Origin: Mollicutes bacterium
Lineage (GTDB): Bacteria > Bacillota_I > Bacilli_A > RFN20 > CAG-826
Reading direction: 5' to 3'
Length of the DNA: 37,431 nt
NCBI GenBank assembly: GCA_022780025.1
Contig: JALEXS010000029.1
Location: forward strand, 1-37,431
The stretch's first letter is position 1; every line of letters begins with the position of its first letter. Shown here piece by piece: positions 1 to 9,922 of this stretch. The translations under genes and the position numbers were made by a program. The notes beneath the pieces were generated by a model. It was not told where the DNA came from. It made no database searches and worked only from the letters and a program-made list of their open reading frames with translations.

Positions 1-135
1 ACTTCCTTTTGCTATACCTTTATTTAAGCATATTTTACGTAAATAAGCAAAATTATGACAACTTTAATGCAACAAAATTTGTGATAAAGACTAAATGGTC
101 ATTTTTTTAAAAATCTGTTGCTTTAAGTATGTCAT

Positions 136-1068
136 CTAACAGTTCCATATTAAGTCATAATATTTCATGACTTCATTTACTTTATGACCGTTATGATTAA
201 CATTATCAATAACTTCAGAAAGATTAGAAGTAGAACCATTAATTAGCTTATTAATTTCTTTTAATAATACAAAATAATAATCTTTAGCTTTATCGATCAA
301 TTGATAAAAATCAAAATTATATTTTTTATTATTATCAACGCAACTTGTATAAGTTTTATGATTTAAATTTAAAAAATCATAAGGAAGAACTTGCTTTGCA
401 GTTGGAGTAGAAAATACATTTATTGCTGAATTATTCGCTACTTTTCTAAATAAATTTTTCTTATAAGAATGTTTAGAATATATAATTCTATATACAAATC
501 TCATCCTTTTTAAAGCGATATAAAATGTCTTATTTTTAATAAAATCTAATTTAAATTCATCATTTAAATAATTATAAAAAACATTAGAAACTACTTTTAA
601 ATCTTTTTTATTAAAAGAAAGCATCTTAGAAGGACTTTTATTAATATTAAATTTATCACTAATAAGACGATCAATACTTGATTCAATTGCAGCATGAGAT
701 AAAAAGAAGTCATGAGAATTATCTTTTTCAGTAATAGCAAATCCAGAATTATAAAAAATAAAAGGATGAGTAGTAGCATCTAAAGCATAATGAGATGTCA
801 TGCCTTTTAAATAATCATATAAAGCATTCTTTTCTTTATTATTTTTACTTTCTTTAATTCGTTTAATAAAATATAAAAAAGTTTTAATAGGATTAATATC
901 ATGTAAAAAGTGCCCACATTCTTCGATTTTTTTAGAATCTTTACCTTTATTTAAACTAGCAAAATTAAAAAAGAAAGGATCAGGACCTTGAGCACCTATA
1001 AAACCAATTTTTGATATATTTGGTTCAACTAATGTTAGAAATGTATAATGAGTAAGAGTAGATGGCAT
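136..1068 (-). CDS. Zinc-dependent phospholipase C family-like protein (PF00882-like)
   Basis: ORF 136..1110. Recognisable N-terminus MPSTLTHYTFL and the motif HYALDATTHPFIFY with spaced His residues. Start is probably the internal Met at 1068, because a TATAAT-like -10 (complement of 1100..1105) overlaps the longer N-terminus. Confidence 0.7.
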   Translation of the reverse strand: MPSTLTHYTFLTLVEPNISKIGFIGAQGPDPFFFNFASLNKGKDSKKIEECGHFLHDINPIKTFLYFIKRIKESKNNKEKNALYDYLKGMTSHYALDATTHPFIFYNSGFAITEKDNSHDFFLSHAAIESSIDRLISDKFNINKSPSKMLSFNKKDLKVVSNVFYNYLNDEFKLDFIKNKTFYIALKRMRFVYRIIYSKHSYKKNLFRKVANNSAINVFSTPTAKQVLPYDFLNLNHKTYTSCVDNNKKYNFDFYQLIDKAKDYYFVLLKEINKLINGSTSNLSEVIDNVNHNGHKVNEVMKYYDLIWNC

Positions 1069-1184
1069 AATTAAATTCTTATAATAATTCTCGTAAATAA
1101 TTATAAACATTAATATATAATTTTACTATTTATTTACTCTTATATTATTTATATAAATTTCATATGAATAAATCATTATTTAAA

Positions 1185-1213
1185 TTAACTTTATAATTTA
1201 AATTGAATATAAT
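1185..1213 (+). promoter_or_regulatory. Candidate promoter for the PHP gene (TTAACT-N17-TATAAT)
   Basis: TTAACT at 1185..1190, 17-bp spacer, TATAAT at 1208..1213. ATG at 1222 is 8 nt after the -10. Confidence 0.5.
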
Positions 1214-1221
1214 AATTTAAA

Positions 1222-2067
1222 ATGGAAGAAATTAAAGCTAATTATCATACTCATACTTATTTATGTAATCATGCTAATGGTGATGTTTTAGACTATGTTT
1301 TAAAAGCGATAGATTTAGGATTCACTGAATTAGGATTTTCAGATCATAATCCAATAGATTTAGCTTATTTTGATAAAGTTAAATTACATAAAAATTATTT
1401 AAATTTAAATATGAGTATGGATTCTTTTTTAAATATTTATTTAAAAGAATTAAATGAAGTTATTAATAAATATAAAGATAAAATTAAGATATACAAAGGT
1501 AGTGAAACTGAATTTTTTATCGATGATATCGAATATTATAAGGATTTAAGATCTAAACTTGATTATATGATTTTAGGTGTCCATTTTTATAGTTATAAAG
1601 GAAAACTTATTAATAGTTTTTCTGAAATTAATGAAGAAAATGTTGATGGATATTTTGATACTATAATAAATGCAATTAAATCTAAATTATTTAAAGTAAT
1701 TGCTCATCCTGATTTATTTTGTGTATCTTATTTAAATGATTCTAATACTAAATTTAATAAACATATATTAGATAGAATTGATGAATTATGTATCGAAGCG
1801 ATTAAAAATAATGTTTATTTAGAATTTAATATTAATGGAATAAGAAATTCTAAGTCTTGGGGTTATAAAAATTATAAAGATTTCCCTTATCCTAACGTTA
1901 AATTTTTTGAATATATTAAAAAATATCAAAAAGATGGCTTAAAAATTATTATTGGATTAGATGCTCATGACCCATCGTGCCTTAATGATAAAGCAATTAA
2001 ATTAGGGCTAGAAATTATAAATAAAATAGGACTAAAAATTGAACCTTATTTAAAAATTAATGACTAA
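1222..2067 (+). CDS. PHP-domain phosphoesterase, histidinol-phosphatase-like
   Basis: NYHTHTYLCNHA N-terminal metal motif, GFTELGFSDH, IAHPDLF and GLDAHDP motifs typical of PHP-family histidinol-phosphatases. Confidence 0.8.
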   Translation: MEEIKANYHTHTYLCNHANGDVLDYVLKAIDLGFTELGFSDHNPIDLAYFDKVKLHKNYLNLNMSMDSFLNIYLKELNEVINKYKDKIKIYKGSETEFFIDDIEYYKDLRSKLDYMILGVHFYSYKGKLINSFSEINEENVDGYFDTIINAIKSKLFKVIAHPDLFCVSYLNDSNTKFNKHILDRIDELCIEAIKNNVYLEFNINGIRNSKSWGYKNYKDFPYPNVKFFEYIKKYQKDGLKIIIGLDAHDPSCLNDKAIKLGLEIINKIGLKIEPYLKIND

Positions 2068-2173
2068 ATAATTTACTTTTTATTTAAAAATATTTAATTA
2101 AAAGTATTATATAATCGTCATTCAATTTTTTATAAAAAACATATAAATTATATTAATATATAAAATGTTTTTA

Positions 2174-2182
2174 TGCTATAAT
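2174..2182 (+). promoter_or_regulatory. Extended -10 promoter element (TGCTATAAT) upstream of jetA
   Basis: TGCTATAAT at 2174..2182, about 30 nt upstream of the GTG start at 2212. The -35 is weak. Confidence 0.5.
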
Positions 2183-2211
2183 AATTAAGACTATTAAGAG
2201 GGCCAATTAAA

Positions 2212-3639
2212 GTGAATTTATTTGATATATTACCTATAAAATATTTCTCAATTTTTTCTGGTAAAAACCGCTCTATTTATGCTGAAAGTTTGCTAATCCT
2301 TTATGAAATGCTTGAAAATGATGAAAACGCAATCAATAAAACTGACTATATTAAAGCACTTAAAGAAAAAGGAAAAAAGGAATTAGAAAACCTTGATTTA
2401 TTAGAAGAAGAGGAAGACTTTAAATCAGACGAAAATATTATTATTGATAATTTGTCAACCAAAGCAAGTTTTTTAGTTAGAAGACTTGAAGAAACTGGTT
2501 GGATAAATATCGCGATGAATACTGAAACAATGGAAGAAACAATTATCTTACCTGTTTATTCTATTTTTATTTTAAAAACTTTTAGAGACATCATTAGTGA
2601 TGAAGAATCTCCATATTTAAGTTTAGTTCATTCAACTTATAGTGAACTTAAATTAGAAGATGAAGAGCAAGATGATTTAATGTATATAACTTTAGTAAGA
2701 TGTTATGAAAATACTAAAAAATTGAAAGTTGAACTTATTACTTTATCTCACTCAATTAGAATCTTCCAATCTAAATTAGGTAAGATGTTTCAAACAAATG
2801 AAGTATTATATGATTTCTTTGATGTTTATAAATATAAAATTTTAGATAGATATTATCATCCATTAAAAACATTCGATAGTGTCGCTAAATTTAAAAGACC
2901 AATTATTACAATATTAGAAAATTGGTTAAATAATAAAGAAATTAGAAATAAATTAGTTTTACTTTCAAGTATTGCAAATACTAGTTTACCTAAAGAAGAA
3001 ATTGAAAAAGATATTATCACAAAAATTAATTATATAACTGATACTTATCACTCTTTAAATAGTGTAATTAATCATATTGATAAAGAAAATAGTGCTTATA
3101 CTAAGTCTTCTACTAATAAGATTCTTTATTTAAATAATAATGATAAATCTATTAAAGGACATTTAGAAAATATATTTAAAGCTTATTCTAAATCTGTTAA
3201 TGATCCTCGTTCTTTATCAAAGATTTTATCTAAAATGCAAGATTCAATCTATTTATATGAACAAGGATATGTTGATAGCGAATCAATTACATTCCCAATT
3301 TTAAGAAAATATAACGAAGATACTTCACCAATGCAAATCGTTGATTTTGATTTTGCAAATGATGAAATCATGAAAGATTTCTTAGAAGCTACAAAGAATA
3401 TTTATACTGATGAAAAAATTTATGAATTTATGGAAAATTGTTTCGGTGATAGCGATACTTTAAGAGTTGAAGATATGCCATTAACTAATTTTGAAGCATT
3501 TATTTGTTTAATTTTTGCTACTGTTAAAAAAGATAATAAAGATTGTTTTTATACAATGGAATTAGTCGATAATAAGAAGATTATTAATAATCATTATCGT
3601 GTCCCACACTTTTTATTTAAAAGAAAGGAGAATAACTAA
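2212..3639 (+). CDS. jetA: Wadjet/MksF-like kleisin subunit JetA (DUF5716-like)
   Basis: 475-aa protein directly upstream of JetB-like and SMC-like JetC proteins. Sequence resembles the JetA family and the gene order is jetA-jetB-jetC. GTG start. Confidence 0.72.
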   Translation: MNLFDILPIKYFSIFSGKNRSIYAESLLILYEMLENDENAINKTDYIKALKEKGKKELENLDLLEEEEDFKSDENIIIDNLSTKASFLVRRLEETGWINIAMNTETMEETIILPVYSIFILKTFRDIISDEESPYLSLVHSTYSELKLEDEEQDDLMYITLVRCYENTKKLKVELITLSHSIRIFQSKLGKMFQTNEVLYDFFDVYKYKILDRYYHPLKTFDSVAKFKRPIITILENWLNNKEIRNKLVLLSSIANTSLPKEEIEKDIITKINYITDTYHSLNSVINHIDKENSAYTKSSTNKILYLNNNDKSIKGHLENIFKAYSKSVNDPRSLSKILSKMQDSIYLYEQGYVDSESITFPILRKYNEDTSPMQIVDFDFANDEIMKDFLEATKNIYTDEKIYEFMENCFGDSDTLRVEDMPLTNFEAFICLIFATVKKDNKDCFYTMELVDNKKIINNHYRVPHFLFKRKENN

Positions 3640-3641
3640 TT

Positions 3642-4283
3642 ATGTTTAGTGATGATTTTATAAAAATGCCTGCTGGCGATCAAAATAAATTTGCTGAAGT
3701 TTGTAATAGATTATTACTTAAAGGTTTTATTGTTAGAGATATATTTGATGCAAAAGAAAAAATAATGAGAGTTAATCCTGATTATAGATTTATGGAAAGA
3801 TATTTTGATGTATTTGAAGGATATCTTAAATTCAGTGGTTGGCATGTTGAAAAAGATAATATTTTAGGTGTTGTTGCTTTAAGTAATGAATATTATGATA
3901 ATCGTCTTAGAATTGATAGAGAAACTAGCTTAGTTTTATTTGCTTTAAGATTAATTTATGAAAATGAAAAATCTGAATCTAATGAAGCTGGTGTTTCAAT
4001 TTATATGACTACACCGATGTTAATTAAAGAAATGCTTGATCATAATATTGTTATGCCTGGAAAAAGACTTAGTGGTCGTGGACTTGCTAGAAGTTTAAGA
4101 TTTTTAGCTAATCACAATATTATTTCTAAGGTTAGTGGAAGTTATGATGAAGGTAATGTTAGTTTTTATATCTTACCTAGTATCGTTTATGCATTGAATA
4201 ACGACAAAATTATTGCGATGAGCAATATTTTAGATGAAATAAATAAAAAATCGGAGGACTTAAATAATGAAATCACTTACTAA
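3642..4283 (+). CDS. jetB: Wadjet/MksE-like winged-helix subunit JetB (DUF4194-like)
   Basis: 213-aa protein between JetA and JetC. Motifs RLLLKGFIVRD and LALRLIYE-type, preceded by an AAAGGAG Shine-Dalgarno. Position and length match JetB/MksE. Confidence 0.72.
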   Translation: MFSDDFIKMPAGDQNKFAEVCNRLLLKGFIVRDIFDAKEKIMRVNPDYRFMERYFDVFEGYLKFSGWHVEKDNILGVVALSNEYYDNRLRIDRETSLVLFALRLIYENEKSESNEAGVSIYMTTPMLIKEMLDHNIVMPGKRLSGRGLARSLRFLANHNIISKVSGSYDEGNVSFYILPSIVYALNNDKIIAMSNILDEINKKSEDLNNEITY

Positions 4284-7200
4284 AGCAAAAATTATAAATT
4301 GGCATTATTTTTGGAATCAAACTGTAGAATTTAAACAAATAGTTTTTTTAACTGGTAAAAACGCATCAGGTAAATCAACTTTAATTGATGCTTTATCCCT
4401 TGTTTTATTAGGAGATACCACTGGTAGATTCTTTAATAAAGCTGCAATGGATAAAAGTGCTCGTACTTTAAAAGGCTATCTTCGTGGTGAAATTGGTGAC
4501 ACTGCTGAAGGTGATTTTAAATATTTAAGAAATGGACGTTTTACTTCTTATATTGCTCTTGAATTTTATGATGATTTACATGATTCATATTTTACTATGG
4601 GTATTGTTTTTGATACATCAAATGATGGTAGTGAAGAACATCATTTCTTCTCAACTAATGATAAAATTCCTGAAAATGAATTCATTGTTGATAAATATCC
4701 AATGGAATATAAAGATTTAGCTAAATATTTTGCTACAAATTATGATAAAAATGATTATCAATTCTTTGATTCTAATCGACAATATCAAGATTTCTTAAAG
4801 AAGAAATTTGGTGGTCTTAAAGATAAATATTTTAGTTTACTTAAAAAAGCTAGTAGTTTCTCTCCAATCACTGATATTACTACATTTATTACTGAATATG
4901 TTTGTGATTCTCAAGCTGATATTAATTTAGAAGCTCTTCAAGATAATATTCTTCAATATAAAAGACTTGAAAAAGAAGCTGAAGCAATTGAACTTCGTGT
5001 AAATCAACTTGATGAAATTGCTAATACTTATAATATATATAAAACAAATAAAGAAAAATTAACTGTTTCTCAATATATTATTCAAAGATGCCAACTCGAA
5101 ATGAGTAAAGATAAACTTTATAGTTTTAAAAATGAAGTTTTAAAAGCTACAAAAAGAATTAATGAAATCGATGTTGAATTAAATGAAAATAAATCTAATT
5201 TAGAAGAACTTGAAAGAAGAAGAGCTAATTTAATTAGTGATAAAGCTAATAATGATACAGTTAAAATTACTGATGAATTAATCGAGGAAAAACGTGAAAT
5301 TACATCTAAAATTGAAGCTATTAAATTTGAAGAAAATGAAGTTAAAGATAATTTAACTCGTTATACTGATAATTATATAAAAGCAACTTCTTCTTTATTA
5401 AAGAAATTATCAACATTTGATAGAGATTTCTTAGATGAAGATAAGGACCGTGAACTTTTAGATTTAGAACATGATGCTCAAGTTGTTTTTGATGAATCAA
5501 TGAAATTTAAAGATAATTATTTATCTAATTTAATGTTATTAGATAAAGAAAGCTTAGAGAATTATCGTATTCATTTAGCAAGTTTTAAAAATAAAGTTAG
5601 TTCTTTAGCTACTTCAATTGCTAGAACTATTCAAAATATTGAGAAAAAGATTGCTTCTTTAAAAGAAGAAGAAAGAGGAATTCGTGATACTGGTACAAAA
5701 CCTTATGACCGTACTTTAATGTTAGTTAAATCTAGACTTGAAAAAGAACTTAAAGATAAATTTAATCGTGATATACCAGTTGAAATTTATGCTGATTTAA
5801 TCGATATAAAAGACTTAAGTTGGTCTAATGCAATCGAAGGATTTTTAGGTGGACAAAGATTTAATTTATTTGTTGCTCCTAAATATTATATTGATGCTTA
5901 TAAGATTTTTAGAAGAATTATTGATGAAGTTAGATTATATGGAATTGCTTTAATTGACCAAGAAAAGATTATCGAAAGAGATTTCGATATGGATAAAGAT
6001 TCTTTAGCTAGTGAAATCATTACAGATCATGAAGGTGCTAGAGCTTATACTAATTTCTTAATTGGTCGTTTACATAAATCATCTAATATTGAAGAAGCTA
6101 GAAATAGTGGAAATGGTATTACTAAAGAATGTGATGTTTATCGTAATTTTGCTTTTAATAAGATAAATCCACGTATTTATCAAAATAGTTTTATTGGTCG
6201 TAAATTAGATGCTCGTTTCTTAAAAGAAAAAAGTAGTGAATTAAATTCTAATTTATCTAATTTAGGAATTTATCGTAGTTTACATAGTGTTATTACTGAA
6301 GCTAATAATTTAGAAGCACTTAATAGTAATGAAATTATAAATATTACTAAAACAATTGAAAAATTAGCTCAATTAAAAGGCTTAAAATCTAGTTTAGATT
6401 ATATTGAAAATGAACTTAGTGAACATGATACTACATTAATTAACTCTTTAGATAAGAGATTAAAAGATGTTAGTGATGATATTAATTCGATTAATAAATC
6501 AAATGAATCTTTAATTTTAGAAAAAGGTAATTTAACAACCGAAATTAAAAATTTAAAATTTGAAAAAATTAAAGATGAAGAAGCTAAGATTTTAGAAATG
6601 GAAACTGAACTTGCAAATGCTTATGATTTAGAATTTGTTAATACTAAATGTGTTCCAGTTTTAGAATTAGAACTCGATTCAAGAAAATCTTATATTCAAA
6701 TTTATCAAGAAAATACTGCAGGATTCACAAGATTACAATATGTTGTAAATAATATTTTCAATCAACTTGTTAAATTAAGAAGAGATTATTTACATGATTA
6801 TCACTTATCTTTTGATCCTGAAAAAGTAACAAACGATGATTTTGATAAAGAATTAAACGAATTTAAAGAAGTTAAACTTCCTGAATATCGTGCAAAAATT
6901 GAAGATTCTTATCATAAAGCAACTCAACAATTTAAAGATGATTTCATTTTCAAATTAAGAAGTGCGATTGAAGATGTCGAAGATCAAATTGCAAATTTAA
7001 ATGTTGCTTTAAAAGAATCAAGTTTTGGAAGCGATTTATATAGATTTACTGTTAAACCTTCTCAAGTTTATAGAAGATATTATGACATGCTTAAAGATGA
7101 CATCATTTTAGATACTGGTGAAGATGAAACTCCATTCTTAGAAAAATATAAAGATGTCATGGAAGATTTATTTAGACAAATCGTTGATATTGGTAGTAAT

Positions 7201-7641
7201 GAAAAAAATAGTGCTTTATTGCAAAATATTGAAAAGTTTACTGACTATCGTAGCTATTTAGATTTTGATTTAATAGTGTATAATAAGAATAGTGGCGAAG
7301 AACAAAGATTATCTAAGATGATTAAAAAGAAATCTGGTGGTGAAACTCAAACTCCATTCTACATTTCTGTCTTAGCAAGTTTTGCTCAACTTTATCACGT
7401 TCATGATGAAGGAGAAATTTCAAATACTATTCGTATGATTATATTTGATGAAGCTTTCTCCAAAATGGACCGTGAAAGAATTATTGAAGCTGTTAAATTA
7501 TTAAGAAGATTTAATTTACAAGTTATTTTATCTACACCTCCTGAAAAAATTGGAGATATAGCTGAACTTGTTGATGAAACATTACTTGTTAGCCACGATA
7601 AAAATAGTAGTTGTGTATTATTATATTCGAAAGAAGATTAG
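4267..7641 (+). CDS. jetC: SMC/MukB/SbcC-like ATPase JetC (MksB-like)
   Basis: Walker A GKNASGKSTLIDALSLVLLGDTTGR, long coiled coils with a hinge-like region, signature KKSGGETQTPFYISVLASFAQL, Walker B IRMIIFDEAFSKMD. Overlaps the jetB 3' end by 17 bp. Confidence 0.88.
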   Translation: MKSLTKAKIINWHYFWNQTVEFKQIVFLTGKNASGKSTLIDALSLVLLGDTTGRFFNKAAMDKSARTLKGYLRGEIGDTAEGDFKYLRNGRFTSYIALEFYDDLHDSYFTMGIVFDTSNDGSEEHHFFSTNDKIPENEFIVDKYPMEYKDLAKYFATNYDKNDYQFFDSNRQYQDFLKKKFGGLKDKYFSLLKKASSFSPITDITTFITEYVCDSQADINLEALQDNILQYKRLEKEAEAIELRVNQLDEIANTYNIYKTNKEKLTVSQYIIQRCQLEMSKDKLYSFKNEVLKATKRINEIDVELNENKSNLEELERRRANLISDKANNDTVKITDELIEEKREITSKIEAIKFEENEVKDNLTRYTDNYIKATSSLLKKLSTFDRDFLDEDKDRELLDLEHDAQVVFDESMKFKDNYLSNLMLLDKESLENYRIHLASFKNKVSSLATSIARTIQNIEKKIASLKEEERGIRDTGTKPYDRTLMLVKSRLEKELKDKFNRDIPVEIYADLIDIKDLSWSNAIEGFLGGQRFNLFVAPKYYIDAYKIFRRIIDEVRLYGIALIDQEKIIERDFDMDKDSLASEIITDHEGARAYTNFLIGRLHKSSNIEEARNSGNGITKECDVYRNFAFNKINPRIYQNSFIGRKLDARFLKEKSSELNSNLSNLGIYRSLHSVITEANNLEALNSNEIINITKTIEKLAQLKGLKSSLDYIENELSEHDTTLINSLDKRLKDVSDDINSINKSNESLILEKGNLTTEIKNLKFEKIKDEEAKILEMETELANAYDLEFVNTKCVPVLELELDSRKSYIQIYQENTAGFTRLQYVVNNIFNQLVKLRRDYLHDYHLSFDPEKVTNDDFDKELNEFKEVKLPEYRAKIEDSYHKATQQFKDDFIFKLRSAIEDVEDQIANLNVALKESSFGSDLYRFTVKPSQVYRRYYDMLKDDIILDTGEDETPFLEKYKDVMEDLFRQIVDIGSNEKNSALLQNIEKFTDYRSYLDFDLIVYNKNSGEEQRLSKMIKKKSGGETQTPFYISVLASFAQLYHVHDEGEISNTIRMIIFDEAFSKMDRERIIEAVKLLRRFNLQVILSTPPEKIGDIAELVDETLLVSHDKNSSCVLLYSKED

Positions 7642-7670
7642 TATATATAGTAAATTAAAGGAGGTCTTAT

Positions 7671-8807
7671 ATGTCTAAACAGTGTGTAGCAATGATCTTA
7701 GCGGGTGGTAAGGGAACTAGATTACAAGCTTTGACCAAGAAAATTGCTAAACCTGCAGTTTATTTTGGTGGGAAATATCGTATTATTGATTTTTCTTTAT
7801 CAAATGTTGCAAATAGTGGTATTGATACTTGCGGAGTTTTGATTCAATATGAATCTATTGTCTTAAATAATTATATAGGCAATGGTGAAAAATGGGGCTT
7901 TAACGGTGTTGGGGGTAAATGTTTATGTTTATCACCTCGTCAAACTGAAGAAGGTGCTAATTGGTATAAAGGAACAGCTGATGCAATCTATCAAAACATC
8001 GATTTTTTAGATGATGAAGATCCTGAATATGTTCTTATTTTAAGTGGTGATCATATTTATAAAGCTCAATATAATGAAATGCTTGATCTCCATATTAAAA
8101 CAGGTGCTAGTTGTACAATTAGTGTTTTAGAAGTACCAATTTATGAAGCTAGTAGATTTGGTATTTTAGAAGTTGATAATAATGATGTTATTACTAAATT
8201 TGTTGAAAAACCTAAAGTTCCTAAATCAAATTTAGCTAGTATGGGTGTATATATTTTCAGTTATAAAGAATTAAGAAAAGCTCTTTTACTTGATGCTAAA
8301 AATGAAAATAGTTCTCATGATTTTGGTAAAAATATTATTCCTTATTTATTAAATAATAATAAGAAAGTTGTTGCTTATAGATTTAAAGGTTATTGGCGTG
8401 ATGTTGGTACTTTATCATCACTTCATCAAGCTAATATGGAACTTTTACCTAGTAATAGAAATAGTGAAACAATTAGATTTAGTGAATATCCTCAAATTTA
8501 TAGTGAAGATACTCACTCAACTCCTCAATTTATTTCAAAAGATGCTAGAGTTAGTAATTGCTTGATAAATCAAGGTGCAATTATCTATGGAAATGTTAAT
8601 TCTAGTGTTATTTCTAATGAAGTTTTTATAGATAAAGACGCTATTGTTAAAGATTCAGTTTTAATGCCTGGAGTTAAAATTGGTAAAAATGCTTATGTAA
8701 ATAATGCAATTATTGGACCTAATACTGTTATTAAAGATAATGAAACAATTAATAAAGATAGTGAAGAAGTTGTATTAATTGATTATGGAAGGAGTCTTAG
8801 TAAATGA
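7671..8807 (+). CDS. glgC: Glucose-1-phosphate adenylyltransferase
   Basis: MILAGGKGTRLQALTKKIAKPAVYFGGKYRIIDFSLSN nucleotidyltransferase motif and C-terminal left-handed beta-helix repeats. AAAGGAGG Shine-Dalgarno. Confidence 0.95.
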   Translation: MSKQCVAMILAGGKGTRLQALTKKIAKPAVYFGGKYRIIDFSLSNVANSGIDTCGVLIQYESIVLNNYIGNGEKWGFNGVGGKCLCLSPRQTEEGANWYKGTADAIYQNIDFLDDEDPEYVLILSGDHIYKAQYNEMLDLHIKTGASCTISVLEVPIYEASRFGILEVDNNDVITKFVEKPKVPKSNLASMGVYIFSYKELRKALLLDAKNENSSHDFGKNIIPYLLNNNKKVVAYRFKGYWRDVGTLSSLHQANMELLPSNRNSETIRFSEYPQIYSEDTHSTPQFISKDARVSNCLINQGAIIYGNVNSSVISNEVFIDKDAIVKDSVLMPGVKIGKNAYVNNAIIGPNTVIKDNETINKDSEEVVLIDYGRSLSK

Positions 8808-9922
8808 AAAATGTAATTGCTTTAGTTGATTTACATAATAATGAGAATTTAGGTGTTTTAACTAAATCTCGTCCTATGGCATCTACTACCTTTTTAGGAA
8901 GATATACTTTTATTGATTTTGCTTTAAGTAATTTAACTAATAGTGGAATAGATAATATTGGTATTTTAGTTAAAGATCATTCTAGAAGTATAATTAAACA
9001 TTTAGGTAGTGATTCTACTTATTTAAAAAATCCTAAGACTGGATTTCAATCAATATTTATTAATGAATATGGTTTAACTAATCCTCCTTTTAATACTGAT
9101 ATTAATAATATTAAAGAAAATGATTGGTTCTTATATGATAAGAATGCTAAATATATTGTTGTAGTACCTGTTGCTTTTGTTTGTAAAGTAGATTTTAATG
9201 AAGTTATTGAAGAACATATTAAATCTAATAAAGTTATAAGTGTTTTATATAAACATGTTGATAATGCTAAAACTAATTTTATCGGTTGTGATAAGATTAC
9301 AATTGATGCTTTAGGTAATATTCAAAAATTTAGTTCTAATAATGGAATTAATGATGATGAATATATATCGATGGAAACTTATATTTTTAATACTGATTAT
9401 CTTCGTGAATTATTAAATAAAGTTTGTGATATTTCTTCGATGTTTACTTTAAAAGATTTAATTCATTTTATATGTAATTATAAAGAAAAGATTCATGCTA
9501 TTGAATATAAAGGATATTGTAGATATTTTAATAGTTTAAAAGATTATTATGATTTTAGTTTTGAATTTATTGATAATAAAGAAGTAGTTGATGATTTCTT
9601 TAAAGATGATTGGATTTATTATACTACTACTCATAATTCTACTCCGGTATTATATGGTGAAAAAGCTGAAGTTAGTGATTCTTTACTTGCTAATGGATGT
9701 CAAATAGATGGCACTGTTAAACATTCTATTTTATCTAGAAATGTTAAAGTTGAAGAAGGTGCTAGTGTTGAAGATTGTATCATATTTACTGATTCAGTTA
9801 TTAAAAGTGGAATTCATTTAAAGCATGTTATTGTTGATAAACATTGTCATATAAAAAATAAAGATGAAGTCATAGGAACTGAATCTGATCCAATTTATAT
9901 TCCTCAAGGGGCTAATATATAA
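8804..9922 (+). CDS. glgD: GlgD, regulatory/paralogous subunit of ADP-glucose pyrophosphorylase
   Basis: GlgC paralogue with a degenerate catalytic N-terminus (VDLHNNENLGVLTKSRPMASTTFLGRYTFIDFALSN). ATGA overlap with glgC. Confidence 0.9.
   Translation: MKNVIALVDLHNNENLGVLTKSRPMASTTFLGRYTFIDFALSNLTNSGIDNIGILVKDHSRSIIKHLGSDSTYLKNPKTGFQSIFINEYGLTNPPFNTDINNIKENDWFLYDKNAKYIVVVPVAFVCKVDFNEVIEEHIKSNKVISVLYKHVDNAKTNFIGCDKITIDALGNIQKFSSNNGINDDEYISMETYIFNTDYLRELLNKVCDISSMFTLKDLIHFICNYKEKIHAIEYKGYCRYFNSLKDYYDFSFEFIDNKEVVDDFFKDDWIYYTTTHNSTPVLYGEKAEVSDSLLANGCQIDGTVKHSILSRNVKVEEGASVEDCIIFTDSVIKSGIHLKHVIVDKHCHIKNKDEVIGTESDPIYIPQGANI

Noticed and set aside
597-779. Minus-strand 60-aa ORF
   Set aside because: Lies inside the phospholipase-like gene in another frame; Leu/Ile-rich low-complexity product from AT-rich DNA.
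2068-2110. Possible terminator after the PHP gene (TACTTTT...AAAAGTA)
   Set aside because: Only about 7 A/T-dominated base pairs with no clear T tract; too weak to call.
4532-4720. 62-aa ORF within jetC
   Set aside because: Alternate frame of a well-supported ATPase gene; low-complexity product, no ribosome-binding site.
4267-7641. JetC as a SbcC/Rad50 or canonical SMC protein
   Set aside because: The jetA-jetB neighbours and gene order fit the Wadjet/Mks family better; no SbcD gene is adjacent.
8368-8565. 65-aa ORF within glgC
   Set aside because: Alternate frame of glgC, no independent support.
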